A DNA stretch of 64,000 nt from Kushneria marisflavi (GTDB lineage Bacteria; Pseudomonadota; Gammaproteobacteria; Pseudomonadales; Halomonadaceae): contig NZ_CP021358.1 of assembly GCF_002157205.1 (NCBI RefSeq), positions 3,410,001-3,474,000 of the forward strand, in the 5' to 3' direction. The notes below the pieces were generated by a model. That model was not told the DNA's origin and searched no databases. It saw only the letters and a program-made list of their open reading frames with translations. Of this stretch, positions 1-9,468 are shown one piece after another. Positions within the stretch are counted from its first letter, which is position 1. The number at the start of each line of letters is the position of its first letter. A program made the translations under genes and the position numbers.

Positions 1-129
1 TACTCGCGTTCTACGGCCCAACCCCGCCGGGATGAGCAGCCAAGACGTTACCAGTCCGAGCGCCAGGACAACGAGCGGCTCTCCTCAACCATTACGCGGA
101 TCAAGGGCTGGTTAAAAGGAAATTTCTGA
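1..129 (+). CDS. ftsA: FtsA, cell division protein (C-terminal end only)
   Basis: The first 129 bases are open in one frame and encode 42 residues plus a TGA stop. The segment is a charged, Arg/Gln-rich linker ending in I-K-G-W-L-K-G-N-F, an amphipathic tail of the kind that ends FtsA and tethers this actin-like Z-ring anchor to the inner membrane. It lies 33 bp before ftsZ, the usual ftsA-ftsZ order. The gene starts outside the window, so the ATPase domains cannot be checked. The identification rests on the tail and the position; it is not an intact gene here. Confidence 0.85.
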   Translation, partial: YSRSTAQPRRDEQPRRYQSERQDNERLSSTITRIKGWLKGNF

Positions 130-162
130 CAGGACTGCCTTGGCGGTCCAGGAGACGGGGTT

Positions 163-1344
163 ATGTTTGAGCTTGTAGACAATGCGCCATCCAGCAGCGC
201 GGTAATCAAGGTAATCGGCGTAGGTGGTGGCGGCGGCAACGCTGTCAACCACATGGTCGAAAGCAATATCGAAGGCGTTGAATTCATCTGCGCGAACACC
301 GATGCGCAGGCGCTCAAGAGAGTTGCTGCCAAGACCGTCTTGCAGCTGGGCAGTGAAATTACCAAGGGATTGGGTGCCGGGGCAAACCCGGAAGTCGGCC
401 GTCAGGCCGCCATGGAAGACCGCGAGCGTATTGCAGAGCTCCTGCAGGGTGCCGACATGGTATTCATCACCGCTGGCATGGGTGGCGGTACCGGTACCGG
501 TGGTGCACCTGTTGTTGCGCAGGTGGCCAAGGAACTGGGCATTCTGACCGTGGCGGTGGTCACGCGTCCTTTCCCGTTTGAAGGGCCCAAGCGACAGCGT
601 GCTGCCGAAGAGGGCATGAAAGAGCTCTCCGAACATGTCGACTCCCTGATCACCATTCCCAATGAAAAGCTGCTGACGGTGCTGGGCAAGAATGCCAGCC
701 TGCTGACGGCCTTCAGTGCTGCAAATGACGTGCTTCTTGGCGCCGTTCAGGGTATCGCGGAGCTGATCACAAGCCCGGGTATCATCAACGTCGACTTTGC
801 AGACGTTCGTACGGTGATGTCCGAAATGGGCATGGCCATGATGGGTACCGGTACGGCGATGGGTGAAAACCGCGCCCGTGAAGCGGCCGAGAAAGCCATT
901 CGCAGCCCGCTGCTGGAAGATATCGATCTCAATGGCGCGCGCGGCATTCTGGTCAACATCACGGCCGGCCCGGATCTTTCCATTGGTGAGTTCAATGACG
1001 TCGGTGCCACGGTGCAGGAGTTCGCTTCTCAGGACGCCACCATTGTGGTGGGTACCGCCATCGATATGGAAATGACCGACGATCTGCGTGTCACCGTTGT
1101 GGCCGCAGGCCTTGATGGCCGTGTCGAAAAGGCGACACCGCGTCAAACGCAGACTTCTCGCAACGATCAGGCGGACTACCGTCGAATGGCACGTCAGCCG
1201 GCCGTTTCACGACAGCAGGCAGCCTCGCGGGAAAAAGAGAAGGAAAAGGAACAGCAAAAGGCGTCTCGTGAGCGTCGCCAGAAGTCTCAGGAAATGGACG
1301 ACTATCTGGACATTCCTGCCTTCCTGCGCCGTCAGGCGGATTGA
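163..1344 (+). CDS. ftsZ: Cell division protein FtsZ
   Basis: Tubulin-like GTPase that polymerises into the cytokinetic Z ring. The 393-residue product has the tubulin signature GGGTGTGG at residues 107-114, the T7-loop region N-V-D-F-A-D-V around residue 210, and the Rossmann start G-V-G-G-G-G-G-N-A. After the core comes a charged linker rich in Lys/Arg/Glu/Gln (about 325-375). The conserved C-terminal peptide [12 protein letters not shown] binds FtsA, ZipA and MinC in the family. The ATG follows AGGAGA at a good distance. It is the second gene after ftsA, and a GC-rich hairpin follows its stop. Length and motifs are normal for the family. Confidence 0.98.
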   Translation: MFELVDNAPSSSAVIKVIGVGGGGGNAVNHMVESNIEGVEFICANTDAQALKRVAAKTVLQLGSEITKGLGAGANPEVGRQAAMEDRERIAELLQGADMVFITAGMGGGTGTGGAPVVAQVAKELGILTVAVVTRPFPFEGPKRQRAAEEGMKELSEHVDSLITIPNEKLLTVLGKNASLLTAFSAANDVLLGAVQGIAELITSPGIINVDFADVRTVMSEMGMAMMGTGTAMGENRAREAAEKAIRSPLLEDIDLNGARGILVNITAGPDLSIGEFNDVGATVQEFASQDATIVVGTAIDMEMTDDLRVTVVAAGLDGRVEKATPRQTQTSRNDQADYRRMARQPAVSRQQAASREKEKEKEQQKASRERRQKSQEMDDYLDIPAFLRRQAD

Positions 1345-1350
1345 TCTGAT

Positions 1351-1380
1351 TGGGCGGCCCTTCGGGGCCGCCAAGTTTTA
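1351..1380 (+). terminator. Hairpin after ftsZ, probable rho-independent terminator
   Basis: GGCGGCCC and GGGCCGCC form an 8-bp stem closed by a TTCG tetraloop, followed by AAGTTTTA. The T-run is short and interrupted, so termination may be partial and lpxC may receive read-through from the division cluster. Confidence 0.6.
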
Positions 1381-1496
1381 TGATGGTGATAATAATATAA
1401 AAATCGACTAATCGAACACTGTTCGTTGTCGAACCCCAAGGGAACTGTTACCATATAAACAACTGTTTGAATGTTTCCTGCCTGGTAGCCCAGACT

Positions 1497-2408
1497 ATGA
1501 TCCGTCAAAGAACACTACAGAACACCATTCGCGCGACAGGCGTTGGCCTGCACTCAGGTAAAAAGGTTTATCTGACGCTGCGCCCAGCGCCGGCCAACAC
1601 CGGAATCGTGTTTGTACGTACCGATCTGGACCCGGTTGTTCGCATTCCGGCACACCCGGAAAATGTCCATTTCACGACCATGTGTACAGCAGTCGCCGTC
1701 GACGGCGTTCGCGTTTCCACGGTCGAACATCTGATGTCAGCCTTCGCGGGTCTGGGTATCGACAACGCCTTTGTTGATCTCAGCGAGCCCGAAGTGCCCA
1801 TCATGGACGGCAGCGCCGGTCCGTTCGTTTTCCTGATTCAATCGGCAGGTATCGCCGAGCAGGAAGCCGCCAAGAAGTTTATCCGTATCAAGCAGGAGTT
1901 GACGGTCAAGGACGGCGACAAGTACGCGACCTTCCTGCCACATGACGGTTTTAAGGTCAGCTTTGCCATCGACTTCGATCATCCTGTTTTTGCCAGCCAG
2001 AAGCAGACAACCAGCGTCGATTTCTCAACGACGTCGTTCGTGAAGGAAGTCAGCCGCGCACGTACCTTTGGTTTTATGCGTGATATCGAATTTCTGCGCT
2101 CTCAGAATTTGGCACTGGGCGGCAGCCTGGATAACGCCATCGTTGTCGATGAGTACCGCATTCTGAATGAAGATGGTCTTCGCTATGAAGACGAATTCGT
2201 GCGTCACAAGGTGCTCGATGCTATCGGCGACCTTTACCAGCTCGGTTATAGCCTGATCGGTGAGTTCCGGGGTTACAAGTCAGGTCACGGGCTCAATAAT
2301 CAGTTGGTGCGCGCGTTGCTGCAGCACCAGGAAGCTTATGAAATCGTGACTTTCGAGGACCGCGAAACCTCGCCGATCTCTTACTCTGAGCCAGCGATGG
2401 CCATGTAA
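1497..2408 (+). CDS. lpxC: UDP-3-O-acyl-N-acetylglucosamine deacetylase LpxC
   Basis: Zinc deacetylase that carries out the committed step of lipid A synthesis, in the cytosol at the inner membrane. The 303-residue product matches the usual length (E. coli 305). V-E-H-L-M-S-A supplies the first zinc histidine, and H-K-V-L-D-A-I-G-D supplies the second histidine and the aspartate. The start at M-I-R-Q-R-T-L fits the family; an upstream in-frame ATG at 1467 would add ten unlikely residues. The ribosome binding site is weak, which is common for lpxC. It follows ftsZ by about 150 bp and is closed by a strong terminator. Confidence 0.97.
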   Translation: MIRQRTLQNTIRATGVGLHSGKKVYLTLRPAPANTGIVFVRTDLDPVVRIPAHPENVHFTTMCTAVAVDGVRVSTVEHLMSAFAGLGIDNAFVDLSEPEVPIMDGSAGPFVFLIQSAGIAEQEAAKKFIRIKQELTVKDGDKYATFLPHDGFKVSFAIDFDHPVFASQKQTTSVDFSTTSFVKEVSRARTFGFMRDIEFLRSQNLALGGSLDNAIVVDEYRILNEDGLRYEDEFVRHKVLDAIGDLYQLGYSLIGEFRGYKSGHGLNNQLVRALLQHQEAYEIVTFEDRETSPISYSEPAMAM

Positions 2409-2443
2409 CCCATCGGGTTGCCCTGGTAGAAACCTCAACAGTC

Positions 2444-2474
2444 AAAGGCATCGATCACTGATCGATGCCTTTTT
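2444..2474 (+). terminator. Rho-independent terminator after lpxC
   Basis: A 13-bp perfect stem (AAAGGCATCGATC and its complement) with a 3-nt loop is followed by a run of T. It closes the ftsZ-lpxC region before the oppositely oriented dciA. Confidence 0.9.
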
Positions 2475-2526
2475 CGTTGTCGAAGATTCTTTTTTGATAG
2501 ACATTCCGGATCAGAGGCGACCGTAG

Positions 2527-2991
2527 TTATTCGTGGTCATGACCTGAATGCGACGCCAGCCGTTCAAGCGATTTTTTAAGGCGAGGGCTGGTGATGTCGC
2601 GGGCGCATTCACGAAGCTGGTCGGCTGCGGCTTCCGGGAGTTCGCGGGTTTGCGCCTGTGGAGTATAGGCCGGCTGGATGGGGCGTACCTTGAAGGTCAG
2701 TCCCTTGAGCCCCTCAAATGCGGGAAGCTGTCGTAAAAGAGTCAGCAGGCGCTGGCGCTCAAAGCGCAGCCAGGTCAACCAGACGGCGCGATCCGTCATC
2801 AGCGTGAGGTGGCCGTCATGGTAGCCGCCCACGCGAACGTGGTCCTTCAGCTCATCGGGCAGCTTGTCCAACAGATGTTCCTGAGCCTCGAGAAGAACCC
2901 CTGCCGTCTGGATCAGTGGTGCCAGAGAACCTCGGGTGCGTAACAATTGCCCCACGGGCTGGGCGCGTACTCCTTTACCCTTTATACTCAT
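2527..2991 (-). CDS. dciA: DciA family protein (DUF721), likely replicative helicase loader
   Basis: The 154-residue protein has the DUF721 pattern: an N-terminal half of about 95 residues with L-x-T-R-G-S-L-A-P and V-R-V-G-G-Y-H-D-G-H-L-T-L-M-T, then W-L-T-W-L-R-F-E-R-Q-R-L-L. The C-terminal half is polar and likely disordered. In the family DciA interacts with replicative helicase DnaB and replaces DnaC in most bacteria. The position between lpxC and secA is typical of Pseudomonas-like genomes and supports the call. It runs opposite to its neighbours. Assignment comes from motif memory and synteny. Confidence 0.8.
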   Translation of the reverse strand: MSIKGKGVRAQPVGQLLRTRGSLAPLIQTAGVLLEAQEHLLDKLPDELKDHVRVGGYHDGHLTLMTDRAVWLTWLRFERQRLLTLLRQLPAFEGLKGLTFKVRPIQPAYTPQAQTRELPEAAADQLRECARDITSPRLKKSLERLASHSGHDHE

Positions 2992-3055
2992 GGCCCTGCC
3001 GCGCGATCATTAAGGATGGCGCCAATTTATCACGGCTGATCCTCAGATTGACAGC

Positions 3056-3406
3056 ATGACCCATCCCGCTCGCACATTCCGCCTGCCACGGGGCTTTAGA
3101 ACTCGATGGTGGCTGGCCGGTATTCTGATTGGCTGCCTTTTGCCGATCGGTATGGCCGATGCTCGCCTTGACGGCACGGCTGCACAGTTAATTCGGATCT
3201 GCTTCCATTCGCCAGAACACATTCGCGCCGAGTCGCGTCGTCGCTATCGCCTCAGACGTCTGGTGCTGCGTGTCTGGTGTTTGCCGGCTGCTCTCCCGTG
3301 TATCGTGCGCGCGGTATTGCCCGCCAGGCCCTGGCTTGGGATGTCGACAGGCCATGATGTGCTGTCGCGCCGCGGACCGCCTTCGACGTGTCATTGCATT
3401 GGTTAA
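3056..3406 (+). CDS. Small secreted ORF in the secM position; candidate secretion-monitor arrest peptide
   Basis: I recognise no family. The 116-residue product starts with a basic N-region and a hydrophobic core (W-W-L-A-G-I-L-I-G-C-L-L-P-I-G-M) followed by A-D-A, a plausible signal-peptidase site. The rest is Arg-rich and ends S-R-R-G-P-P-S-T-C-H-C-I-G. E. coli secM sits at the same place and stalls ribosomes at R-A-G-P to open the secA ribosome binding site. Here R105-x-G107-P108 falls just before a hairpin spanning the stop codon. A tryptophan (W93) precedes the R-x-G-P by more residues than in SecM. Third-position GC is near 70%, higher than in the alternative frame, but the composition is odd. 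Existence as a gene is moderately supported; function is inferred. Confidence 0.5.
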   Translation: MTHPARTFRLPRGFRTRWWLAGILIGCLLPIGMADARLDGTAAQLIRICFHSPEHIRAESRRRYRLRRLVLRVWCLPAALPCIVRAVLPARPWLGMSTGHDVLSRRGPPSTCHCIG

Positions 3407-3421
3407 GAACATGACACGACG
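3384..3421 (+). promoter_or_regulatory. Hairpin between the small ORF and the secA ribosome binding site
   Basis: CGACGTGTCAT (3384-3394) pairs with ATGACACGACG (3411-3421) with one mismatch, leaving a 16-nt loop that contains the TAA of the upstream ORF (3404-3406). The secA Shine-Dalgarno AGGA (3426-3429) starts only 4 nt after the stem, and the secA ATG is at 3437. A ribosome paused at the R-G-P-P codons (3371-3382) would cover the left arm, which is the geometry of SecM-type control. Pairing was judged by eye, not folded. Confidence 0.55.
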
Positions 3422-3436
3422 ACACAGGATAAAGAG

Positions 3437-6184
3437 ATGCTGAATACGCTGTTACGTAAAATGGTCGGCAGCAAGAACGACCGGGAAATCAGACGCATGC
3501 GCAAGGCGGTCACGCGCATCAATGCACTGGAAGAGTCCATTGCTGCTCTTGATGACGCTGCACTGCAGCAGCAGACCCTGGTGTTTCGCGAGCGTCTTGC
3601 CAATGGCGAGACGCTCGAAAAACTGCTGCCCGAAGCCTTTGCCACCGTGCGTGAGGCCACCAAACGCGTGATGGGCATGCGCCAGTTCGATGTCCAGATG
3701 ATTGGCGGCATGGCGTTGAATGAGGGCCGAATTGCCGAGATGAAGACCGGTGAGGGTAAAACGCTGGTCGCGACCCTTGCGGTCTATCTGAATGCACTGC
3801 CGGCGCTGGGTGTGCATGTGGTTACGGTCAACGACTATCTGGCCCGCCGTGATGCGGACTGGATGCGCCCGCTGTACGAGTTTCTGGGTCTGTCCGTGGG
3901 CGTTATTTATGCCGGGCAGCAGCCAAGAGACAAGCGCACGGCCTACGCCTGCGACATTACCTATGGCACCAACAATGAATACGGCTTTGACTATCTGCGC
4001 GACAACATGGCCTTTTCTCAGGTCGACAAGGTTCAGCGCAGACTCAACTACGCCATTATCGACGAAGTTGATTCAATTCTGATCGATGAGGCACGCACGC
4101 CGCTGATCATCTCGGGCCCCGTGGATGAAAACGTCGAGATCTATCGCACCATTCATCAGCTGGTCGCGCCGCTGGTACCCAGCGAAGATCCGGAAGATCC
4201 CGAAACCGGCGATTTCATCATTGATGAGAAGCAAAAGCAGATCGAGCTGACCGAGCGCGGTCACAACGAAATCGAAAATCTTCTGCGTCAGGCCGGCATG
4301 CTGCCCGATGAAGATTCACTATATGCGGCCCATAACCTAGGGCTTTTGCATCACGTCTCTGCTGCGCTCAGAGCCAAGCATCTGTTTCACCGCGATGTGG
4401 ACTATGTGGTGGCCAAGGGTGAGGTCATCATCGTCGATGAGCACACCGGGCGGACCATGCACGGCCGACGCTGGTCGGAGGGTCTTCACCAGGCAGTCGA
4501 GGCCAAGGAAAACGTTGAAGTCCAGAAGGAAAGTCAGACGCTGGCGTCCACGACCTTCCAGAACTACTTCCGTCTCTATGAAAAGCTCTCTGGCATGACC
4601 GGAACGGCCGATACCGAAGCCTTCGAATTTCGTGAGATCTACGACCTGGATGTGCTGGTCATTCCGACCAACAAGCCAAGGGCGCGCAAGGATCTTAACG
4701 ACCTGGTCTTCATGACGACCCATGAGAAGTTCGAAGCCATCATCGAGGACATCAAGGTCAAGCAGGCCGAAGGTCGTCCGGTACTGGTGGGTACCGCATC
4801 GATCGAAAGCTCCGAGGTGCTTTCCGAAATGATGCGCAAGCAGCAGCTGGCCCACAATGTTCTCAACGCCAAGCAGCATGATCGTGAGGCCGAGATCATC
4901 GCTCAGGCGGGTCGTCCTGCTGCCGTCACCATTGCCACCAACATGGCCGGTCGCGGTACCGATATCATGCTGGGCGGTAACTGGGAGTCTGAAGTAGCCG
5001 CGCTCGACAATCCGGGCGATGCCGCTATCGAAGCCATCAAGGCCGAATGGCAAAAACGCCACGATGCGGTCATTGAGGCGGGCGGTCTGCATGTGATCGG
5101 CACCGAGCGTCACGAATCACGCCGTATCGATAATCAGTTGCGTGGCCGCTCCGGTCGTCAGGGGGACCCGGGTTCGACCCGCTTTTTCCTGTCGTTGGAA
5201 GATAACCTGATGCGTCTGTTCGGCTCCGAGCGCGTACAGAAGATGATGGGCGTGCTGGGGCTCGAGAAAGGCGAAGCCATCGAGCACAAGATGGTCAGCA
5301 ACGCCGTCGAGCGCGCTCAGCGCAAGGTAGAAGGGCGCAACTTCGACATGCGCAAGCAGCTGCTGGAATATGACGACGTGGCCAACGACCAGCGTCGCGT
5401 TATCTACGACCAGCGTGATGAAATCCTGGCCTCCGATGACGTCTCCGAAAACGTTCAGGGGCTGCGTGTCGAGATGCTGGATTACGCCATCTCGAGCTAC
5501 GTCCCGCCGCAGAGTCTGGCCGAACAGTGGGATCTGCCCGGGCTGGAAGAGCATCTGCGTCAGGAGTTCAATCTTGAGGCACCGGTCGTTGCCTGGGCGC
5601 GTGACGACGAGGGCTTCCACGAAGAGATGCTGCGTGAGCGTCTGCACGAGCAGCTTCGTCAGGCATGGGCCGAGAAAGAGGCCACTGTCGGTGACGAGAC
5701 CATGCGTCGCTTTGAAAAGCAGGTCATGCTTCAGGTGCTCGATACCCGCTGGAAGGAACATCTTCAGTCGATGGACCATCTTCGTCGTGGCATTCACCTG
5801 CGTGGTTACGCCCAGAAAAATCCCAAGCAGGAATACAAGCGCGAATCCTTCGAGCTGTTCCAGACGCTGTTGCACAACATCAAGTCAGATGTCGTGCGCA
5901 TCCTGAGTCATGTTCAGGTGCGTCAGCAGGCAGATCCGGAAACGCTCGAGCGCGAGCGCCGTGAAAATCTGCAGCGTGAACAGCAGACCAGTGAGATGAC
6001 ACGTACCGATGTCGCTCATGAAGATGTGCCGGCGCCCGAGATCAGCGAAGAGGCAGTTGCTGCGGCTGAAGCCGTTCAGAACCCGACCGTACGTCGTGAA
6101 GAGCCGAAGGTTGGTCGTAACGACCTTTGCCCGTGTGGATCCGGCAAGAAGTACAAGCACTGTCACGGCAGTCTCGATAAATAA
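3437..6184 (+). CDS. secA: Preprotein translocase ATPase SecA
   Basis: Motor ATPase that drives unfolded preproteins through SecYEG. At 915 residues it is close to E. coli (901). Walker A is M-K-T-G-E-G-K-T at 102-109, followed by the DEVD-type Walker B (I-I-D-E-V-D-S-I). The second helicase domain has N-M-A-G-R-G-T-D and [12 protein letters not shown]. The zinc tail C898-x-C900, C909-H910 binds SecB and membranes in the family. The ATG follows AGGA and lies 30 bp after the small secreted ORF, suggesting co-transcription and coupled control. A stem-loop without a T-run follows before argJ. Confidence 0.98.
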   Translation: MLNTLLRKMVGSKNDREIRRMRKAVTRINALEESIAALDDAALQQQTLVFRERLANGETLEKLLPEAFATVREATKRVMGMRQFDVQMIGGMALNEGRIAEMKTGEGKTLVATLAVYLNALPALGVHVVTVNDYLARRDADWMRPLYEFLGLSVGVIYAGQQPRDKRTAYACDITYGTNNEYGFDYLRDNMAFSQVDKVQRRLNYAIIDEVDSILIDEARTPLIISGPVDENVEIYRTIHQLVAPLVPSEDPEDPETGDFIIDEKQKQIELTERGHNEIENLLRQAGMLPDEDSLYAAHNLGLLHHVSAALRAKHLFHRDVDYVVAKGEVIIVDEHTGRTMHGRRWSEGLHQAVEAKENVEVQKESQTLASTTFQNYFRLYEKLSGMTGTADTEAFEFREIYDLDVLVIPTNKPRARKDLNDLVFMTTHEKFEAIIEDIKVKQAEGRPVLVGTASIESSEVLSEMMRKQQLAHNVLNAKQHDREAEIIAQAGRPAAVTIATNMAGRGTDIMLGGNWESEVAALDNPGDAAIEAIKAEWQKRHDAVIEAGGLHVIGTERHESRRIDNQLRGRSGRQGDPGSTRFFLSLEDNLMRLFGSERVQKMMGVLGLEKGEAIEHKMVSNAVERAQRKVEGRNFDMRKQLLEYDDVANDQRRVIYDQRDEILASDDVSENVQGLRVEMLDYAISSYVPPQSLAEQWDLPGLEEHLRQEFNLEAPVVAWARDDEGFHEEMLRERLHEQLRQAWAEKEATVGDETMRRFEKQVMLQVLDTRWKEHLQSMDHLRRGIHLRGYAQKNPKQEYKRESFELFQTLLHNIKSDVVRILSHVQVRQQADPETLERERRENLQREQQTSEMTRTDVAHEDVPAPEISEEAVAAAEAVQNPTVRREEPKVGRNDLCPCGSGKKYKHCHGSLDK

Positions 6185-6201
6185 TCATTGATGTACCCGC
6201 A

Positions 6202-6231
6202 CTGCCCGGTGACCGTAAAGGCGCCGGGCAG
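6202..6231 (+). other. Stem-loop between secA and argJ
   Basis: CTGCCCGG and CCGGGCAG (8 bp) flank a 14-nt spacer, with no T-run after it. It may be a weak attenuator or an mRNA processing/stability element between secA and argJ. Confidence 0.45.
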
Positions 6232-6259
6232 GCCACAGGAACAGCACAGGGGAGTGGTC

Positions 6260-7468
6260 ATGGCCGTAGGTAAAGCGCATTTTCCCGATATGCCTCGTAT
6301 CGAAGGGCTGCGACTGGGTACTGCCCGGGCCGGCATCAAGAAGGTAGATCGTCGTGATCTGGTCATTTTTGAACTGGCTGAAGGCAGCCATGTGGCCGCG
6401 ACCTTCACACGCAACGCCTTTTGCGCGGCGCCGGTACATGTGGCTCGACGCCATCTCGCAGACGGTGCCCCGCGTTATCTGCTGATCAACACTGGCAACG
6501 CCAATGCCGGTACCGGGGAGTCTGGCATGCAGGATGCGCTGGCGTGCTGCGCAGCACTCGCCGAGCGCACCGGTCAGCTGCCGGAGCAGGTATTGCCTTT
6601 TTCCACCGGAGTGATCGGAGAGCCGCTGCCGGTCGAGCGGATTCGCAATGGTCTGGATGAGGCGCTGGCCTCGCTGGATGATGAACAGTGGCAGGCCGCG
6701 GCTGAAGGCATCATGACCACCGATACGCGCCCCAAGGGCGCCACGCGCACGATCATGGTCGAAGGTCAGCCGGTCATCATCAACGGTATTTCCAAGGGGG
6801 CAGGCATGATCTGCCCTAACATGGCGACCATGCTGGCCTTTGTGGCTACCGATGCGGCCATCGCTCACGACACGCTGCAGGCACTACTGCGTGAAAGCGT
6901 TGATCGCAGCTTTAATCGCATTACGATCGATTCCGATACGTCCACCAACGATGCCTGCACTCTGGTGGCCACGGGACGAGGTGTTGCCATCGAAAGTGAC
7001 GAGGCACTGGCGACGTTTGCCCACGCACTGGATGAGGTGTTGCTATCACTGGCGCAGGCGATCGTTCGTGATGGCGAAGGCGCCACCAAGTTTGTCACCG
7101 TCGCCATCGAAGAAGCGGCAAGCGTTGAAGAAGCCCTGGCGGTCGCCTTCAGCGTGGCACATTCTCCGCTGGTCAAGACCGCGCTTTATGCCAGCGATGC
7201 CAACTGGGGCCGTCTTTTGATGGCGGTAGGCAAGGTGCCCATCGAAGATTTTGATGTCAGTCAGGTAGGCATTGATATCAATGGTGTCACCATTGCTCGT
7301 CAGGGGGGGCGCGCTCAGGAATACCGTGAGGAAGCCGGCGCTGCTGTCATGGCCGAGGAAGAGATCAACATCACCATCCGACTGGGTCGAGGGGCGGCAA
7401 AAGAGCAGGTGTGGACATCCGATCTCTCCCACGACTATGTCTCCATCAATGCCGACTATCGCAGCTGA
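6260..7468 (+). CDS. argJ: Bifunctional ornithine acetyltransferase / N-acetylglutamate synthase ArgJ
   Basis: Transfers the acetyl group from N-acetylornithine to glutamate, recycling acetyl in the arginine pathway; many members also use acetyl-CoA. The 402-residue product has the autocleavage site N-M-A-T-M-L with Thr190 as the nucleophile that becomes the N-terminus of the beta chain. It also carries F-N-R-I-T-I-D-S-D-T-S-T-N-D, typical of the family. The chosen ATG is preceded by GGGGAG; an in-frame ATG at 6188 would add 24 residues overlapping the stem-loop. It lies between secA and mutT, as in many pseudomonad-like genomes. Confidence 0.95.
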   Translation: MAVGKAHFPDMPRIEGLRLGTARAGIKKVDRRDLVIFELAEGSHVAATFTRNAFCAAPVHVARRHLADGAPRYLLINTGNANAGTGESGMQDALACCAALAERTGQLPEQVLPFSTGVIGEPLPVERIRNGLDEALASLDDEQWQAAAEGIMTTDTRPKGATRTIMVEGQPVIINGISKGAGMICPNMATMLAFVATDAAIAHDTLQALLRESVDRSFNRITIDSDTSTNDACTLVATGRGVAIESDEALATFAHALDEVLLSLAQAIVRDGEGATKFVTVAIEEAASVEEALAVAFSVAHSPLVKTALYASDANWGRLLMAVGKVPIEDFDVSQVGIDINGVTIARQGGRAQEYREEAGAAVMAEEEINITIRLGRGAAKEQVWTSDLSHDYVSINADYRS

Positions 7469-7568
7469 CACGCGCAAGCCGCGCGGTCGCTATCACATTT
7501 TGGGGTGGCAGTGTCGTGTCGCTCCCTTTACCGATTGATATTCACGCATCATGAAAGGTCATGCCAGC

Positions 7569-8513
7569 ATGCCGAAAAGAAGGGTACATGTCGCCGCTGC
7601 GGCCATCTTCAACGATCAGGGCCAAGTGTTGATTGCACGGCGGCCATCGATTGCCGATCAGGGTGGGCTGTGGGAGTTCCCCGGTGGCAAGCTGGCCCCG
7701 TATGAAACCGGACTTGAAGCCTTGCGTCGTGAGCTTCGCGAAGAGCTGGGCATCAATATTCAACGGGCTCAGCCGCTGATTCGCGTTCATCATGAATACC
7801 CCGACAAGCACATCCTGCTCGACGTCTGGGAGACCCATGATTTTGAGGGCGAACCCTGGGGGCGTGAAGGTCAGGCCGTACGCTGGGTTAGTCCGGACGA
7901 TTTCGGTCGTTATGCTTTCCCGGCGGCCAACGGCCCGATCATTCGTGCCGTGACCCTGCCGCATGACTATCTGATCACGGGGGAAGCCAGCGACGAAGAA
8001 GACTTTGATCGCAAGCTCAAGCGTGCGCTGGTGGAGGACGGCATCAAGCTGGTGCAGCTGCGGGCGCATGATCTGGGCGAAGACGCTTATCGTGCTCGCG
8101 CCGAACGTGCTCTGGCGACCTGTCGAGAGCACGGTGCATCGCTGATCCTCAACTGTTCGCTCGAGGTTTTCCGTGCCGTGGATGCGGACGGACTGCATCT
8201 GCCCAGCCGTGAATTGATGGCCCTTACACATCGCCCCATAGGGGATGACAAGTGGCTGGCGGCCTCTACACACAATGCCGAGCAGCTTGCTCAGGCCCAG
8301 CGGCTGGGGTGTGATTTTGCAACACTTTCACCGGTGCGCGAGACCCCGAGCCATCCAGGTGCGGTGACCATCGGCTGGCACGATCTTCAGCAGATGGTGG
8401 AAGAAGTAACGATGCCGGTATATGCCCTTGGCGGTACCTCTCGTGATGATGGTGACCGTGCTCGCGCCGTGGGTGCGCAGGGCATCGCCTCGATTCGTGA
8501 CTTCTGGCGCTAA
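7569..8513 (+). CDS. Nudix hydrolase (MutT-like) fused to a thiamine-phosphate-synthase-like domain
   Basis: About 314 residues. The N-terminal half is a MutT-type Nudix domain with the box G-G-K-x5-E-x7-R-E-L-x-E-E-L-G-I at about 39-62, which hydrolyses 8-oxo-dGTP in the family to avoid mutations. The C-terminal half (about 135-314) resembles ThiE/TenI (TIM barrel): V-Q-L-R-A-H-D-L, D-G-L-H-L-P-S, A-A-S-T-H-N-A-E, Y-A-L-G-G. This fusion is well known in Pseudomonas and relatives; the role of the second domain is unclear. An in-frame ATG at 7551 is also possible, and neither start has a strong ribosome binding site. Confidence 0.9.
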   Translation: MPKRRVHVAAAAIFNDQGQVLIARRPSIADQGGLWEFPGGKLAPYETGLEALRRELREELGINIQRAQPLIRVHHEYPDKHILLDVWETHDFEGEPWGREGQAVRWVSPDDFGRYAFPAANGPIIRAVTLPHDYLITGEASDEEDFDRKLKRALVEDGIKLVQLRAHDLGEDAYRARAERALATCREHGASLILNCSLEVFRAVDADGLHLPSRELMALTHRPIGDDKWLAASTHNAEQLAQAQRLGCDFATLSPVRETPSHPGAVTIGWHDLQQMVEEVTMPVYALGGTSRDDGDRARAVGAQGIASIRDFWR

Positions 8514-8532
8514 ATCGGGCTGGCGGATACTT

Positions 8533-8565
8533 AAAAAAAGGGCCACCCGATGGGGTGGCCCTTTT
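8533..8565. terminator. Bidirectional terminator between mutT/thiE and yacG
   Basis: A 9-bp stem, GGGCCACCC with GGGTGGCCC, is flanked by seven A on the left and four T on the right, so it can end transcription of the convergent genes on both strands. Confidence 0.9.
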
Positions 8566-8588
8566 GCATTCGTGGAGCGTTTGAGCGC

Positions 8589-8807
8589 CTAGTCGCCGCG
8601 CTCGATGCGATTCATGAGCTCATCAAGGCTTGCATCATCCATGGCGGGCTCTCCGGCAATTCGATGAGATTCATCCGCCCAGGCACCAAGGTCGATCATC
8701 TTGCAGCGTTTGGAGCAAAACGGACGCCACGGGTTATCGCTGGTCCAGTAAAGGCGCTTGCCGCACTGGGGGCACGGGACGATAGGAGTCTGATTCTCAT
8801 TACTCAT
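8589..8807 (-). CDS. yacG: DNA gyrase inhibitor YacG, zinc-binding
   Basis: Small zinc protein of 72 residues with four cysteines at 12, 15, 31 and 35 (C-P-Q-C, then C-S-K-R-C) and the conserved [10 protein letters not shown] and I-D-L-G-x-W-x-D-E-S-H-R-I segments. In E. coli YacG binds GyrB and inhibits gyrase. Its start overlaps the end of coaE by 4 bp, so the two are translationally coupled. The acidic C-terminus is usual. E. coli has zapD in this neighbourhood; it is absent here. Confidence 0.93.
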   Translation of the reverse strand: MSNENQTPIVPCPQCGKRLYWTSDNPWRPFCSKRCKMIDLGAWADESHRIAGEPAMDDASLDELMNRIERGD

Positions 8808-9412
8808 GGGGCGTTGTACTGGCTCGCAAGCTGGCGGTAAAAAAGATCGAGCCGATCGATTCGGGCATCAACCACGTGAAAGCTGCCGACATTGTCGATA
8901 ACGTCATCGGCGCTGGCAAGTCGTCGATTGCGTGACATCTGGGCATCCACAATGGCGCGGGCCTGCGATTCGGGGACGCCATCTCGTTCGCAGGTCCTTC
9001 GGATCTGCTCCTCGGGAGGCACATCGATCACCAGAATCCGATTGACCAGCTGATGCTGATCGGTTTCCAGCAGCAGCGGTGAGACCAGCAGGGCATAAGG
9101 TCCCGACAGGGCTTCAAGACGCTGAATCAGTCGCTCACGAATGCGGGGATGGGTAATGGCCTCAAGGTCATGACGCGCCTGGACGTCATCGAAAATGATC
9201 TGGCGCAGGGCGGCCCGATTGAGCTCGCCCTGTTCTGTCATGACAGGCTCGCCAAAGCGCGCACGAATATCTGCCAGCGCCGCCTCGCCCGGCATGACGA
9301 TCTCCCGGGCCAGGTGGTCTACATCCACCCAGACTGCCCCGCGTCTGGCAAAGGCTTCGGCGATGGTGGTCTTGCCGGCTGCTATGCCGCCGGTCAGGCC
9401 GATAATCAGCAT
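8804..9412 (-). CDS. coaE: Dephospho-CoA kinase CoaE
   Basis: Catalyses the last step of coenzyme A synthesis, ATP-dependent phosphorylation of the ribose 3'-hydroxyl of dephospho-CoA. The 202-residue product has the P-loop [12 protein letters not shown] at 5-16 and a D-x-D-x-L-A-R-E motif soon after. The ATG at 9412 follows GGGAGA; a GTG twelve bases upstream is less likely. It sits downstream of pilD on the same strand and overlaps yacG by 4 bp, a common order (pilBCD-coaE-yacG). Confidence 0.96.
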   Translation of the reverse strand: MLIIGLTGGIAAGKTTIAEAFARRGAVWVDVDHLAREIVMPGEAALADIRARFGEPVMTEQGELNRAALRQIIFDDVQARHDLEAITHPRIRERLIQRLEALSGPYALLVSPLLLETDQHQLVNRILVIDVPPEEQIRRTCERDGVPESQARAIVDAQMSRNRRLASADDVIDNVGSFHVVDARIDRLDLFYRQLASQYNAP

Positions 9413-9468
9413 GAAATCTCCCACAGATAAGCGTTGTGATGCCCTGAGTTGAAAGAGGCGTCCATGGC

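Noticed and set aside
112..1146. Minus-strand open frame opposite ftsZ
   Set aside because: ftsZ is certain on the plus strand; long antisense frames are expected at this GC content.
3172..3355. Alternative frame within the small ORF before secA, ending V-Y-R-A-R-G-I-A-R-Q-A-L
   Set aside because: It has no start codon after its upstream stop, lacks the signal peptide and has lower third-position GC than the chosen frame. A sequencing frameshift cannot be excluded.
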